Source: Desulfopila sp. IMCC35008
Lineage (GTDB): Bacteria > Desulfobacterota > Desulfobulbia > Desulfobulbales > Desulfocapsaceae
Direction: 5' to 3'
DNA length: 64,000 nucleotides
Assembly (NCBI RefSeq): GCF_010646885.2
Contig: NZ_CP050700.1
Coordinates: forward strand, 4,552,501-4,616,500
Shown: positions 42,365 to 52,756 of the stretch, one piece after another
Layout of the letters: the number at the start of each line of letters is the position of its first letter
How positions within the stretch are numbered: the stretch's first letter is position 1
Program-made: the position numbers and the translations under genes
Notes under the pieces: generated by a model
Databases searched by the model: none
What the model saw: only the letters and a program-made list of their open reading frames with translations
Told to the model about the DNA's origin: nothing

Positions 42365-45300
42365 TCAGAATTTACCGAGAATGCGTATCGCGTCCTGCAA
42401 GGTCAACCTGCTGTCGCCGTCACTATCGGCATTGGGGCCGACAGATCCGCTATAGCTCTCCGTGAGTAGCTGAAGGATTGCCACCGCATCGGCGACACCG
42501 ACCTTGCCGTTACCATCCACATCCCCTGCTAAAGACACTTTTTCAATGGTTGCCACCAGGTCGCCGGAAAGTCGATAATAATCATCAATGGACAGTGAGC
42601 TGTACTCATCACCGCCAAACGCATCATACCCATCTCCTGACTTATTGCCAAAACCATTGCTCAGCGCACGACGGACTCTTGTCTGGTTCCAACCATCCTG
42701 TTGAGACAGCAGGTTGAGCAGCTCACAGAGTTGCTGGCCATAGCGCATAGCCTTCATCCTGATGGTGGCGATCCTGCCGTCGAAACTGCCGTGGCCGGGC
42801 ACGCTATCTCCTGACAGAAAGAGAGACAGGTTCGCATCATAACTATCTGCCGAGCCCCAATCCGTCCGGAAGGAATCCCAGTAAGGCAAACCGCCGGTCA
42901 TACCGTGCGACCAGTGCATTAATATCTGCGCACTATGATCCTTGAGGGCATCGGTTCGTTTTGGTCCCGTCCCATACCACCACCTCTGTTCAGGCTCCTG
43001 CTCCAGGTAATGGCGGTACCGGTCATGCCGGTAATCCCAGCTCCGGCCATCACCCTGGGCCCGCACGTTGGCAATAGTTTTCAATTGCCCCCAATTCTGT
43101 TGCCACCTTGAACTGGTGTCGATCCGCAGATGCAGTGTTGTATCGGGCGCGTCCGCCTCATCCCAGCCTGCGCGGGCCAACCCCATAAACAGGGCATCAG
43201 CACGAAAATCGTCGGCAACATACTGTTCTTCCAGGGTCCAGAGGGAATGGGTGTTGCTATAATCCCACTTATTATTGAGATATAACTGAAAAGCGGTTTT
43301 CCAGCCGTTGGCCTGAGCATATTCGGCAAACTGTCGCCAGACGTTCTTACTACCAACGGCAAATGATGTCGGAAATGCCTTCATCACATCAGGCGCTTCC
43401 TGCATAAACGTCTGCCGGGAACTGCCACCGGCATCCAGCAACCCTTTCCAATAAGAATATCCTGAACCGGCAGCGTCATATCCGTGGTCAGGATCAGACA
43501 AGCTCATGGGCCAGCCCTCAAAACCTGTGGTATAGAAGTTAGCAATGGGCGTGTTTTCCCCCGGCCCGTGATACGGATAATCCGGATGTTCCGGGGAAAA
43601 TGCAGATCCGTCAAAAAACGGACCGTACCTGTCGGCAAATTCCGCCCAGTTGCTTATTGTCCTGGTTGTACCGTTACCGGTGAGAGCAGGCGCCCTGTCC
43701 GCACTCCATGATTCACTCCAGCCGTAAGGCAGAGTATTGGGAACCATCCGGTGTTTATGGGCTGTCTGGAAAACCTGATAGCGCGATCCCTCACTGTTCC
43801 ATTTGTTACCATATCCGTTCAGATCGAGAAAAAAAGTCGGGGTATCGGGCAGAACCGTTGAAGCCACATCAACTTGCAGGGCAATGGTCAGAGAAGCAGC
43901 CAGCTGATCTGCATCAAGCTGAAGCGTACCAGTGTACGTACCGGGAGAAAGCTCGCGCGGGACATACACATCGGCCCAGACACCCCGGTATGTCAAGTTC
44001 GGGAATGAGCCAAAATCAAACTCGGTGGCAAAGGGAGCAGAAAGCGGGATGGCAGGATCAGGATAGGAGACGGCTCCATCAGTATAATGCAGCCGAAAAA
44101 GCTCAATGTTCCTGGAAGCCGGAATAATTTCGTCACCAGGACCTATCAGATCAGATGGAGTGACCGACACTCCTGTAAGCTCAGCGGCCAGTTTTTGAAT
44201 GATAACCTGAAAACCAATAACCTGGTTGCGAACAGCCCGCAGGTAAATAGTATTTGCTGCCGAATCCCATACCGGGTTCGCTTTTTTGTAATCATCGTCT
44301 CCCGAGCCGGTATAACCATCAGCCATTCGATTGCCGGTCACGGGATTAACCTTGGCGAGTTCGGAGCAGGCCCAGTAATTCAATACACCAGGATGGCCGG
44401 AAATTGCTTTACCTGACGCATCAGGTGTAATGTAGCCGGAACTCAAAAATACCGGGCTCGTTGCCTCCGCCGGAAGCTCCACAGTTGCAGCGACTGGAGT
44501 CGAGGTATTACCCAGCTCGTCATAGGCCTGTACCCATACCGAATAGGTACCTTGCGGAGTCAGGTTTTCCAGCAACAGCCGGTCCACACTCCCGGGTTGC
44601 CCAGGACGCGGAATCCTCCACCTCTCCACCTCCGTGGCCGCCGTAAAGTCACCATCCGTCCCGTACCGGACATTGTATCCAAAGACCCTGCTGCCATCCG
44701 GGTTTGACGGGGCAGTAAAAGAGACAACCATTTCACCAGTCCATTCACCTGGCTCCGCAGCAACCCCACCAACATCTTCCGGCGGCGTTGAGTCCGTTGC
44801 AGCTAAGCTCCTCATCAAAAGCCTCGGCCGCCGGGAAGTTGCTGCCTCTGACGAGTAAATTGCCGGATTTCCGTTATCGAAGCCAAACCTCGGATCGGTT
44901 ACCACAAGACCGGGATTATCCAGTATCATGGCATAGACAATGGCTGGATCAAGTTTCATGGCTACCCAGGTTTCACCATCCTTTTCATATTTTCTGAATC
45001 TGTCGCTCTGCTTATAACCGAAATCAACCAATGTCCCGAAATTGCCGAACGTTACAGTTGAAAAATCACTCCCGGGATACGACCACTCCACATCGGGATA
45101 GCTTTTCCAACGCCAGCAGGAATCCCCCGTTGCAGCGGCTGAATTCTGCTGACCACCTTCCTCCCATTCACTGTTGATGGTGGAGACTACCAGACTGTTC
45201 ACAATGGAACCGCCGTAGAGACAAAGGTGCAGCTCAGCTTCCTCAACAACCCTGCCAGCATAGGATGTCAGATCCCAGCCAAGAGCCAATGGGTCATCAT

Positions 45301-45514
45301 ATCCTTTGATCCGAATGACAGATTTTGCACCATTGTTATACAGCCACTCGCTCTGTCCTGACGGACCATTATAGAAGGCAAACTGGTTATCACGTATGGC
45401 AAGGACTTCATCAACACCGGTGTCACCGGCATCCATCCAGCCCATAGCGGTGGTGGAGCAAAATAAAAAGTAGAGGGAAAGGGATGCAGTTTGGAACAGT
45501 CGTAATCTTTTCAT
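42365..45514 (-). CDS. Large secreted protein: DNRLRE-like, fibronectin III, glycosidase-like, dockerin
   Basis: 1049-residue exported protein from ATG 45514 (signal peptide ending LYFLFCSTTAMG). Domains in order: a DNRLRE-like carbohydrate-adhesion module at about 30-240; a fibronectin type III domain at about 245-350 (VVSFTAPSNPDGSRVFGYNV, LTPQGTYSVWVQAYDELGNT); a large module at about 360-960 resembling DUF4091-type putative glycosidases; and a C-terminal dockerin-like pair of calcium loops (DVDGNGKVGVADAVAILQLL, DSDGDSRLTLQDAIRILGKF). It probably acts on polysaccharide outside the cell or anchors to a scaffold. It is single and convergent with cimA-MarR. Confidence 0.78.
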   Translation of the reverse strand: MKRLRLFQTASLSLYFLFCSTTAMGWMDAGDTGVDEVLAIRDNQFAFYNGPSGQSEWLYNNGAKSVIRIKGYDDPLALGWDLTSYAGRVVEEAELHLCLYGGSIVNSLVVSTINSEWEEGGQQNSAAATGDSCWRWKSYPDVEWSYPGSDFSTVTFGNFGTLVDFGYKQSDRFRKYEKDGETWVAMKLDPAIVYAMILDNPGLVVTDPRFGFDNGNPAIYSSEAATSRRPRLLMRSLAATDSTPPEDVGGVAAEPGEWTGEMVVSFTAPSNPDGSRVFGYNVRYGTDGDFTAATEVERWRIPRPGQPGSVDRLLLENLTPQGTYSVWVQAYDELGNTSTPVAATVELPAEATSPVFLSSGYITPDASGKAISGHPGVLNYWACSELAKVNPVTGNRMADGYTGSGDDDYKKANPVWDSAANTIYLRAVRNQVIGFQVIIQKLAAELTGVSVTPSDLIGPGDEIIPASRNIELFRLHYTDGAVSYPDPAIPLSAPFATEFDFGSFPNLTYRGVWADVYVPRELSPGTYTGTLQLDADQLAASLTIALQVDVASTVLPDTPTFFLDLNGYGNKWNSEGSRYQVFQTAHKHRMVPNTLPYGWSESWSADRAPALTGNGTTRTISNWAEFADRYGPFFDGSAFSPEHPDYPYHGPGENTPIANFYTTGFEGWPMSLSDPDHGYDAAGSGYSYWKGLLDAGGSSRQTFMQEAPDVMKAFPTSFAVGSKNVWRQFAEYAQANGWKTAFQLYLNNKWDYSNTHSLWTLEEQYVADDFRADALFMGLARAGWDEADAPDTTLHLRIDTSSRWQQNWGQLKTIANVRAQGDGRSWDYRHDRYRHYLEQEPEQRWWYGTGPKRTDALKDHSAQILMHWSHGMTGGLPYWDSFRTDWGSADSYDANLSLFLSGDSVPGHGSFDGRIATIRMKAMRYGQQLCELLNLLSQQDGWNQTRVRRALSNGFGNKSGDGYDAFGGDEYSSLSIDDYYRLSGDLVATIEKVSLAGDVDGNGKVGVADAVAILQLLTESYSGSVGPNADSDGDSRLTLQDAIRILGKF

Positions 45515-45665
45515 GGCGGATCCACGTAGATGACACAGGTCATTGCTCTCTGGGTTGTTGAACAAATTGTATTACAATTCAACCAGTTGCTCAACAATAA
45601 ATACGAGAGGCACCGCCCTTGAAGCTGACTGCTGCAAGTTTGTTATATGAATAAACGAATGATAC

Positions 45666-46967
45666 TCAGGCTCCCATCATTGTTGGCAGGATTGTAACAA
45701 TTTGTGGAACCGCAACGATAATAGCAAGCGCCAGCAGCAAAAGAAGAAAGAAAGGGATCGCCGCCCAGGCCACCCGCAGGATGTTCATACCGGTAAGCCC
45801 CTGAATGACAAAGAGGTTGAAACCAACCGGCGGTGTTATCTGCGACATCTCCACGACAATAACCACAAAGATGCCGAACCAGAGCGGATCGATCCCTGCC
45901 TGCTCCACCATCGGCATAATGACCGAAGTCGTCAGAACAACAACAGAGATGCCGTCCAGAAAACAGCCCAAAACGATAAAAAACAGGGTGAGTGCCCCAA
46001 GCAAAGCATAAGGTGAAAGCTGCATGGTCGATATCCAGGCAGCGAGCAATTTCGGAATACCGGTAAAGCCCATGGCAACGGTGAGAAATGCGGCACCTGC
46101 CAGGATGAAGGCGATCATGCAGGAAGTTTTTGTGGCACCAAGCAACCCTTCAATAAACGTCGTACGATTCAGGGTTCCCGTATACCTGGAAAGCACCAGG
46201 GCTAGGACCACCCCTACAGCAGCCGCATCTGTTGGTGAGGCGATACCAGAATAGATAGAACCGATCACACCACCGATAAGTAACACAACGGGAATCAACC
46301 CACGGGATCGCCGAAGTTTCTCAGAGAGAGGCAGGCTCGCTTCCCCTTTCGGAATCGCCTTGTGGTTTAGCAGCGACCAGATAACCACATAACCGATAAA
46401 CATGGTGACCAGCAGCATGCCCGGCAACACTCCTGCAATAAAAAGCCGGGCAATGGATTGTTCTGTGGCAACCCCATAGACAATCAGGATTATTGAAGGC
46501 GGGATGAGCAGGCCCAGGGTGGCGGAACCCGCCAGGGTGCCGATCATCATATTTTCCGGATAGCCGCGACGGGCAAGTTCAGGGATCGACATCTTGCCGA
46601 TAGTGGCCGCCGTTGCGGCCGAGGAGCCTGAAACCGCCGCAAAGATACCGCAACCAAGGATATTGACATGCAGTAAACGCCCCGGCAGATGAGTAAGCCA
46701 GGGCGACAGACCGGTAAACATATCTTCTGAGAGGCGAGAGCGAAAAAGGATCTCTCCCATCCAGATAAAAAGAGGTAAGGCCGCAAGGGCCCAACCGTTA
46801 CTGGCTCCCCAGACTGTAGTTGCCAGCACGTCGCCGAGCGGGGCCTCGGTAAAAAGAGCCATCCCCGCCATCCCGACCGCAAACAGGGAGAAAGCGACCC
46901 AGACGCCGCTGCCCAGCAGGGCAAACAGCATGAGCAGCAGAACAATGGTCATGGATAATTCAGACAT
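45666..46967 (-). CDS. dctM: TRAP transporter large permease, DctM type (system 2)
   Basis: 433-residue permease from ATG 46967 (GGAGGAG upstream); the frame extends 15 codons further without support. Typical DctM stretches: FIWMGEILFRSRLSEDMFTG, GIFAAVSGSSAATAATIGKM, LGLLIPPSIILIVYGVATE. It overlaps the small-permease gene by 8 bp. Last gene of a three-gene operon. Confidence 0.93.
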   Translation of the reverse strand: MSELSMTIVLLLMLFALLGSGVWVAFSLFAVGMAGMALFTEAPLGDVLATTVWGASNGWALAALPLFIWMGEILFRSRLSEDMFTGLSPWLTHLPGRLLHVNILGCGIFAAVSGSSAATAATIGKMSIPELARRGYPENMMIGTLAGSATLGLLIPPSIILIVYGVATEQSIARLFIAGVLPGMLLVTMFIGYVVIWSLLNHKAIPKGEASLPLSEKLRRSRGLIPVVLLIGGVIGSIYSGIASPTDAAAVGVVLALVLSRYTGTLNRTTFIEGLLGATKTSCMIAFILAGAAFLTVAMGFTGIPKLLAAWISTMQLSPYALLGALTLFFIVLGCFLDGISVVVLTTSVIMPMVEQAGIDPLWFGIFVVIVVEMSQITPPVGFNLFVIQGLTGMNILRVAWAAIPFFLLLLLALAIIVAVPQIVTILPTMMGA

Positions 46968-47541
46968 CACTCTCCTCCTGCGCGTCCCCTTCCACCTTGA
47001 GCAACTTCTCACCCTTATCGAAGTAACTGGGTGGCCTGCCTGCTACAACGCGAACAAATTCATCCAGGAGGGAGATAAGCAACACAATCAACCCGATAAG
47101 CATACCCGACTGCGGAATCCAGATGGGTACGGCGATCATGCCGGCCGAAAGGTCGTTATAGACATAGGACTCATGGACCAGCCGTGCCGTATACCAGACG
47201 AAATAACCTGCGATAAACGTAGCCAACCCAACGCACCATACTTCAAACAACCGCCGTATTCCCTCAGGAAGGTTGCCGATAACCAGTGTCACCCGGATAT
47301 GACCACCCTCTCGCAGAGTATAGGCCAGGGCCAAGAAAGAAGCCGAAGCCAGAAAAAAACCTGTGAAATCGGCGTAAGAGGGAATGGTGAGCCCGATGGC
47401 TGAGCCAGTCAGGACTGTACTGAGCCGATCTACCAGGTTCAGTGTCACCTGCATCACGACCAGCAGACAGATAAGGGCAATAAATCCTGCCCCGACCCAG
47501 CCGCTCACGAGATATAACCTGTCGAGTATCTTTCTCACCAT
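46960..47541 (-). CDS. dctQ: TRAP transporter small permease, DctQ type (system 2)
   Basis: 193-residue membrane protein with four hydrophobic segments; the LREGGHIRVTLVIGNLPEGI stretch is the DctQ signature. It lies 17 bp after the binding-protein gene, so unlike system 1 there is no hairpin between them. Confidence 0.92.
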   Translation of the reverse strand: MVRKILDRLYLVSGWVGAGFIALICLLVVMQVTLNLVDRLSTVLTGSAIGLTIPSYADFTGFFLASASFLALAYTLREGGHIRVTLVIGNLPEGIRRLFEVWCVGLATFIAGYFVWYTARLVHESYVYNDLSAGMIAVPIWIPQSGMLIGLIVLLISLLDEFVRVVAGRPPSYFDKGEKLLKVEGDAQEESDV

Positions 47542-47558
47542 TCCAGAAATCTCAACCT

Positions 47559-48536
47559 CTATTTATAATTGGAAAGAAGCGCTTCACCCTCAGCACCGGC
47601 AGCCTTCTTCCAGTCTCCCAGCATCTTCTCGCCGACAGCCTGCAGACCTGTCATCAACTCGGCAGCCGGGGTAACGATAATAACCCCATTATCAGCCATG
47701 ATCTTGGTTTTTTCGGCGGTCTCTTTTTTACTCATATCCCAACCACGCGCCTCAGCATCGGCGGCCGCTTTCAGCAGGGCATCCTGTACGGGTTTATCGA
47801 GCTTACGAAACGCCTTCTTGGAAACCACGACAATATTCTTCGGGAGCCAGGCCTGGATATCGGTGTAATGAGTCACGAAATCCCATGCCTTTGAGTTAGC
47901 ACCGGTTGAAGGAGAGGTGATCATCGCCTCTACACGACCGGTGGCAAATGCTTGAGGGATATCAGGCACCTCAACCTGGGTCGGCGCAGCACCGACATTA
48001 TTGGCAAAAGTTTCCAGGGTCGCATTATAGGCCCTGAACTTAATGCCTTTCAGGTCATCCACAGTATTGATCTCTTTCTTGGTATAGAGCCCCTGGGGTG
48101 GCCATGGTACTGAAAACAACGGCATCAAGCCCTGCTTGTCGAGCAGTTTGGCTACAACTTCTTTCTGCGCTGCCCAGAGTTTTGCTGCATCATCGTAGTT
48201 GGTTGCCAGAAACGGCTGGGAATCGGCGCCAAAAACAGCATGCTCATTGGAGAGACGTGACAGGAAAAACTCACCGATAGGCACCTGCCCGCCACGGACC
48301 GCGTTCTTGATCTCCGGATGTTTGAACAGGGAGCCTGCTGAATGGATTTTGATCTTCAGTGCACCTTTGGTGGCTGCATCCACATCAGCGGCAAACTGAC
48401 TGATATTCTGGGTGTGGAACGTTTTATCCGGGTAAGGGGTAGGCATATCCCAGGTTGTAGCCTGTGCATTACTGGCCACACCTATGGTCAGGACTGTACC
48501 AACCAGGGCCGACATCACTTTCTGCGACATTTTCAT
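47559..48536 (-). CDS. dctP: TRAP transporter substrate-binding protein, DctP type (system 2)
   Basis: 325-residue periplasmic protein with signal peptide VMSALVGTVLTIGVASNAQA. TRAP features: NISQFAADVDAATKGALKIK, SRLSNEHAVFGADSQPFLAT, KGIKFRAYNATLETFANNVG with the ligand Arg. The operon is divergent from a fused oxoprolinase/hydantoinase gene 270 bp away, so its ligand may be 5-oxoproline, a hydantoin or a related cyclic amide or acid. Confidence 0.92.
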   Translation of the reverse strand: MKMSQKVMSALVGTVLTIGVASNAQATTWDMPTPYPDKTFHTQNISQFAADVDAATKGALKIKIHSAGSLFKHPEIKNAVRGGQVPIGEFFLSRLSNEHAVFGADSQPFLATNYDDAAKLWAAQKEVVAKLLDKQGLMPLFSVPWPPQGLYTKKEINTVDDLKGIKFRAYNATLETFANNVGAAPTQVEVPDIPQAFATGRVEAMITSPSTGANSKAWDFVTHYTDIQAWLPKNIVVVSKKAFRKLDKPVQDALLKAAADAEARGWDMSKKETAEKTKIMADNGVIIVTPAAELMTGLQAVGEKMLGDWKKAAGAEGEALLSNYK

Positions 48537-48639
48537 TGTTCTCTCCTCCAGGTAGCGGCAGACAAGATTTTTGATCCTGTCTGCCTTTTAGTTACTCCCT
48601 CTTCTACGATCTTCCTCTTTGACATCTTGAAATTACAAT

Positions 48640-48656
48640 AATGCAAGATTTGCATT
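48640..48656. promoter_or_regulatory. Palindrome in the divergent TRAP-2/hyuAB promoter region
   Basis: Perfect 7-bp arms (AATGCAA and TTGCATT) with a 3-nt centre, about midway between the divergent genes. A plausible operator for a shared regulator; no regulator gene lies beside it. Confidence 0.5.
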
Positions 48657-48806
48657 GACTTTTCAATGTGTACTTGCCATTCTTTCATATTATTGACATT
48701 TTGTCGATAAAAAATATTTTTAAACGACAATGTTGTAATTGTTTTTACTATTTTCAATAGATTTTCAAATATTTACGGATCTAATCTATTCACAAGGGGA
48801 ATAGCA

Positions 48807-51800
48807 ATGAAAAAATGGCAGATATGGATTGACCGGGGAGGCACCTTTACCGATATCGTAGCAAAACGTCCTGACGGCACCCTCACCAGCCACAAACTCC
48901 TCTCGGAAAACCCAGAGAATTACAAAGATGCGGCCATTCAGGGGATCCGTAACCTGCTTAAGCTATCCCCGAACGCCCCTCTTCCCGAGAACTGTATAGA
49001 ACATGTGAAGATGGGTACCACCGTTGCGACCAATGCTTTGCTTGAAAGAAAAGGCGAACGCACCTTGCTGGCCATAACGAAAGGTTTCAAAGATGCGTTA
49101 CGGATAGGTTACCAATCACGTCCTGATCTTTTCGCACGTCATATCGTCCTGCCGGAACTCCTCTATGAGCAGGTAGCCGAGATAGAAGAACGAGTCGGTG
49201 CCCACGGAGAACAGATAATTGAACTGAACGAGGAACAGGCTTATCGCAACCTAAAAAAAGGATACGACTCCGGGATTCGTTCAATTGCCATTGTCTTCAT
49301 GCACGGTTATCGCTTTACCAAAAACGAGGAAAAGGTGGCGGAGATAGCAGCGGAAATTGGTTTTGAACAAATCTCTGTCAGCCACAAGGTCAGTCCGCTC
49401 ATGAAACTGGTATCCAGGGGAGACACCACTGTAGTTGACGCCTACCTCTCCCCAATCCTGCGCCGCTATGTCAATCAGGTCGCCGAAAAACTCGAGGCCA
49501 AACAAGGGACAGGCCCCAGGCTGATGTTTATGCAATCGAACGGCGGACTCACCGATGCCGGCTATTTCCAGGGAAAGGATGCCATCCTTTCGGGTCCGGC
49601 CGGGGGAGTAGTCGGCATGACCAAGACCGCTGCCATGAGCGGTCTGACAAAACTTATCGGCTTCGACATGGGCGGTACCTCCACCGATGTGGCGCATTAC
49701 GACGGAGAATACGAACGCAGCTTTGAAACACTTGTAGCCGGTGTCCGGATGCGCGCCCCCATGATGCACATACATACTGTCGCTGCAGGCGGAGGTTCCA
49801 TCCTCAATTTTGACGGATCACGCTACCGGGTCGGCCCTGAATCCGCCGGTGCCAATCCAGGCCCTGCCAGTTACAGACGGGGTGGTCCGTTGACCGTTAC
49901 CGACTGTAACGTAATGCTCGGCAAAATCCAGCCGGATCATTTTCCGAAGGTCTTCGGCCCTAACGCCGACCAGCCACTTGATAAAGATGTCGTTTGCACG
50001 GCGTTTACAGAACTTGCCGACAGAATCGCCCAATCAACAGGCGGAGAGGTACAACAACCGGAACAGGTAGCAGAAGGATTTTTGCGTATCGCTGTTGAGA
50101 ATATGGCCAATGCCATCAAGAAAATCTCCGTACAGCGTGGTTATGACGTAACCGAATATACACTCAACTGTTTTGGCGGGGCCGGTGGCCAACATGCCTG
50201 CCTGGTAGCAGATGCCCTTGGCATGCAGAAGGTATTCCTGCACCCGTATGCGGGAGTATTGTCTGCCTATGGTATGGGGTTGGCCGATATCAGAGCCATG
50301 CGTGAAAAACAGATTGAGCAGCCTTTTGATGATAATGCTCCGGAACTGCTCCTGACAAACAGCAAACAACTTATTACTGAAACCAGAGAAGAGGTTGCCT
50401 CCCAGGGGGTAGAGAAAAAAAATATCTGCATACTGACCAAAGCGCATCTTCGTTACGAAGGAACCGACAGCCCCCTGCTGGTGGAAACGGGGACCGTCAG
50501 CGCCATGCGCCACGCTTTTGAAGCGGCCCACAAAAAAAGATTCGGGTTTATCGCTGAAGACAGGAACCTGGTGATAGAAGCTGTTTCTGTCGAAGCAGTC
50601 GGCATCAGTGAACCGCTTATTGATCCCGAACAAAGCGTAAAAACAGTCAAGCCAATACTGCAGATTGAGTCCACCACCATCTACAGCGGTGGAAAAGAAC
50701 GGGATGCCCCCCTCTATCTCCGTGACGAAATGGCCCCAGGCCACAGTGTGACCGGCCCTGCTATCATCGTGGAAAAAACAGGAACGGTGATTGTTGAGGA
50801 AGGCTGGCGGGCCGAAATCAATTCACGCCAGCACCTGTTGTTATCCCGATACAAGGAGCGGGATAAGGTGGAAGCGATCGGCACCAGCGTGGATCCGGTG
50901 ATGCTGGAAGTGTTCAATAACCTGTTTATGTCTATCGCCGAGCAGATGGGAGCGACCCTTGCCAACACTTCCTATTCCGTAAATATCAAGGAGCGGCTGG
51001 ATTTCTCCTGCGCCATCTTCGATGCCAGGGGAAACCTGGTGGCCAATGCACCCCACGTCCCTGTCCATCTCGGATCCATGGGAGAATCGGTCAAAACTAT
51101 CATCAGGGAAAACAGCACCACCATGAAGCCCGGCAATGTGTATATGCTGAACGCCCCCTACAACGGCGGCACCCACCTGCCGGATGTGACAGTGATAACT
51201 CCGGTATTTGCTGAAGATAAAGGAAATATTCTGTTTTACGTCGGCTCCCGTGGACACCATGCAGACATAGGTGGCCGGACTCCAGGCTCCTCACCGCCGG
51301 ACAGCACGCATATTGAGGAAGAAGGAGTACTTATTGACAACTTCCTGCTTGTAGAAAACAACCTGTTGCGAGAACAGGAAACACGGGAGCTGCTGGGTTC
51401 TGGCAGATATCCCTGCCGCAACATCAACCAGAACATGGCGGACCTCTCTGCCCAGGTAGCTGCAAACGAAACAGGCGTTCGTGAATTGCGTAAAATGATC
51501 AACCACTTCGGCCTTAAGGTTGTACACGCCTACATGCAGCATGTGCAGGACAATGCCGAGGAGTCTGTCAGGCGAGTACTCGGTGCCTTACAGGACGGTT
51601 CGTTTGTGTATCCGATGGACGGCGGGGCCGAAATCAGGGTAGCAATTTCCGTTGATCGCAAAGAGCGAAAGGCGGTCATCGACTTCACCGGTACGTCCCC
51701 CCAGAATAAGGGGAACTACAATGCTCCGGCCTCCGTCTGCAAGGCGGCTGTTTTGTATGTATTCAGAACCCTGGTTGATGATAATATCCCCTTAAATGAA

Positions 51801-52424
51801 GGCTGCCTCAAACCTCTTGATATCAGGATCCCGGAAAACTCCATGATCAGCCCGACCTATCCCGCAGCCGTTATTTCCGGGAACACTGAGGTTTCCCAGG
51901 CAATCACCGACGCCCTGTATGGCGCACTTGATATCCTCGCCTCTTCACAGGGAACCATGAACAATTTTGTCTACGGCAACGAGACGCACCAGAATTACGA
52001 AACCATTTGCGGCGGCACCGGGGCGGGACCCAACCATAACGGCACCAGTGCTGTTCACAGCCATATGACCAATACCAGGATGACAGATCCGGAGGTTGTA
52101 GAGTGGCGCTTCCCCGTGCGTATCGAAGAGTTCTCTATCCGCAAAGGGTCCGGTGGAGATGGCAAATTCAAGGGTGGTGATGGCTCGGTGCGTACCATCC
52201 GCTTTCTTGAACAGATGACGGCCACAATCCTCTCATCCCACCGCGAAGTAGCACCATACGGATTAGCAGGAGGAGAAGACGGGTCACGTGGAAAAAACAG
52301 CGTTACTCGACATGACGGCACAACAGTCGAGGTGGCCGGAAACGATGAGATTACCATGAACCCAGGTGATCTTTTTATTATCAAGACTCCTGGCGGCGGT
52401 GGGTATGGATCAAAACAAACCTGA
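48807..52424 (+). CDS. HyuA-HyuB fusion: 5-oxoprolinase/N-methylhydantoinase family
   Basis: 1205-residue ATP-dependent amidohydrolase. The N-terminal HyuA part (about 1-690) has WIDRGGTFTDIVAKRPDG and the acetate-kinase-like phosphate site LIGFDMGGTSTDVAHYDGEY, then AAGGGSILNFD; the HyuB part (about 700-1200) has NIKERLDFSCAIFDARGNL, GSRGHHADIGGRTPGS and the glycine-rich KTPGGGGYGS end. Fused A-B forms are like eukaryotic 5-oxoprolinase (OPLAH). Probable substrate: 5-oxoproline or a hydantoin, hydrolysed with ATP. Acetone-carboxylase alpha/beta subunits are relatives but separate. GGGG precedes the ATG. Confidence 0.9.
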   Translation: MKKWQIWIDRGGTFTDIVAKRPDGTLTSHKLLSENPENYKDAAIQGIRNLLKLSPNAPLPENCIEHVKMGTTVATNALLERKGERTLLAITKGFKDALRIGYQSRPDLFARHIVLPELLYEQVAEIEERVGAHGEQIIELNEEQAYRNLKKGYDSGIRSIAIVFMHGYRFTKNEEKVAEIAAEIGFEQISVSHKVSPLMKLVSRGDTTVVDAYLSPILRRYVNQVAEKLEAKQGTGPRLMFMQSNGGLTDAGYFQGKDAILSGPAGGVVGMTKTAAMSGLTKLIGFDMGGTSTDVAHYDGEYERSFETLVAGVRMRAPMMHIHTVAAGGGSILNFDGSRYRVGPESAGANPGPASYRRGGPLTVTDCNVMLGKIQPDHFPKVFGPNADQPLDKDVVCTAFTELADRIAQSTGGEVQQPEQVAEGFLRIAVENMANAIKKISVQRGYDVTEYTLNCFGGAGGQHACLVADALGMQKVFLHPYAGVLSAYGMGLADIRAMREKQIEQPFDDNAPELLLTNSKQLITETREEVASQGVEKKNICILTKAHLRYEGTDSPLLVETGTVSAMRHAFEAAHKKRFGFIAEDRNLVIEAVSVEAVGISEPLIDPEQSVKTVKPILQIESTTIYSGGKERDAPLYLRDEMAPGHSVTGPAIIVEKTGTVIVEEGWRAEINSRQHLLLSRYKERDKVEAIGTSVDPVMLEVFNNLFMSIAEQMGATLANTSYSVNIKERLDFSCAIFDARGNLVANAPHVPVHLGSMGESVKTIIRENSTTMKPGNVYMLNAPYNGGTHLPDVTVITPVFAEDKGNILFYVGSRGHHADIGGRTPGSSPPDSTHIEEEGVLIDNFLLVENNLLREQETRELLGSGRYPCRNINQNMADLSAQVAANETGVRELRKMINHFGLKVVHAYMQHVQDNAEESVRRVLGALQDGSFVYPMDGGAEIRVAISVDRKERKAVIDFTGTSPQNKGNYNAPASVCKAAVLYVFRTLVDDNIPLNEGCLKPLDIRIPENSMISPTYPAAVISGNTEVSQAITDALYGALDILASSQGTMNNFVYGNETHQNYETICGGTGAGPNHNGTSAVHSHMTNTRMTDPEVVEWRFPVRIEEFSIRKGSGGDGKFKGGDGSVRTIRFLEQMTATILSSHREVAPYGLAGGEDGSRGKNSVTRHDGTTVEVAGNDEITMNPGDLFIIKTPGGGGYGSKQT

Positions 52425-52756
52425 TAATTATATATAAAGTCAAAATATTAGCAACATATTGACTTCTATAATCAATACAGCTGCCATTAGCTATTCATAT
52501 TTTTTAACAGTCCGAAGCCCGCTTCGGACTGGATTCTCTGTGCACAACATGGTATGGTCTCTTGTCGAACCTGTAAACTCAGTTTCATAACCACAGGGTA
52601 ACAACATTATTCCTGCTGTCATCCAAAGGACCTGACAACAGGATTACAACTGAGTACCAACAACGTAAGGACACTGTAGTTCCATTTTACCGACACCCTG
52701 GCCGAACCAGGTGTCCCAACCAAACAGTGTCCCTCATTTCACGGAGGAGCGAGCAG
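52425..52756. other. Intergenic region hyuAB-mdh with hairpin
   Basis: About 330 bp. A 10-bp perfect inverted repeat at 52509-52530 (AGTCCGAAGC and complement, 2-nt centre) lies 85 bp after the hyuAB stop; without a T-run it may be a weak terminator. The rest should hold the mdh promoter. No gene seen. Confidence 0.5.
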
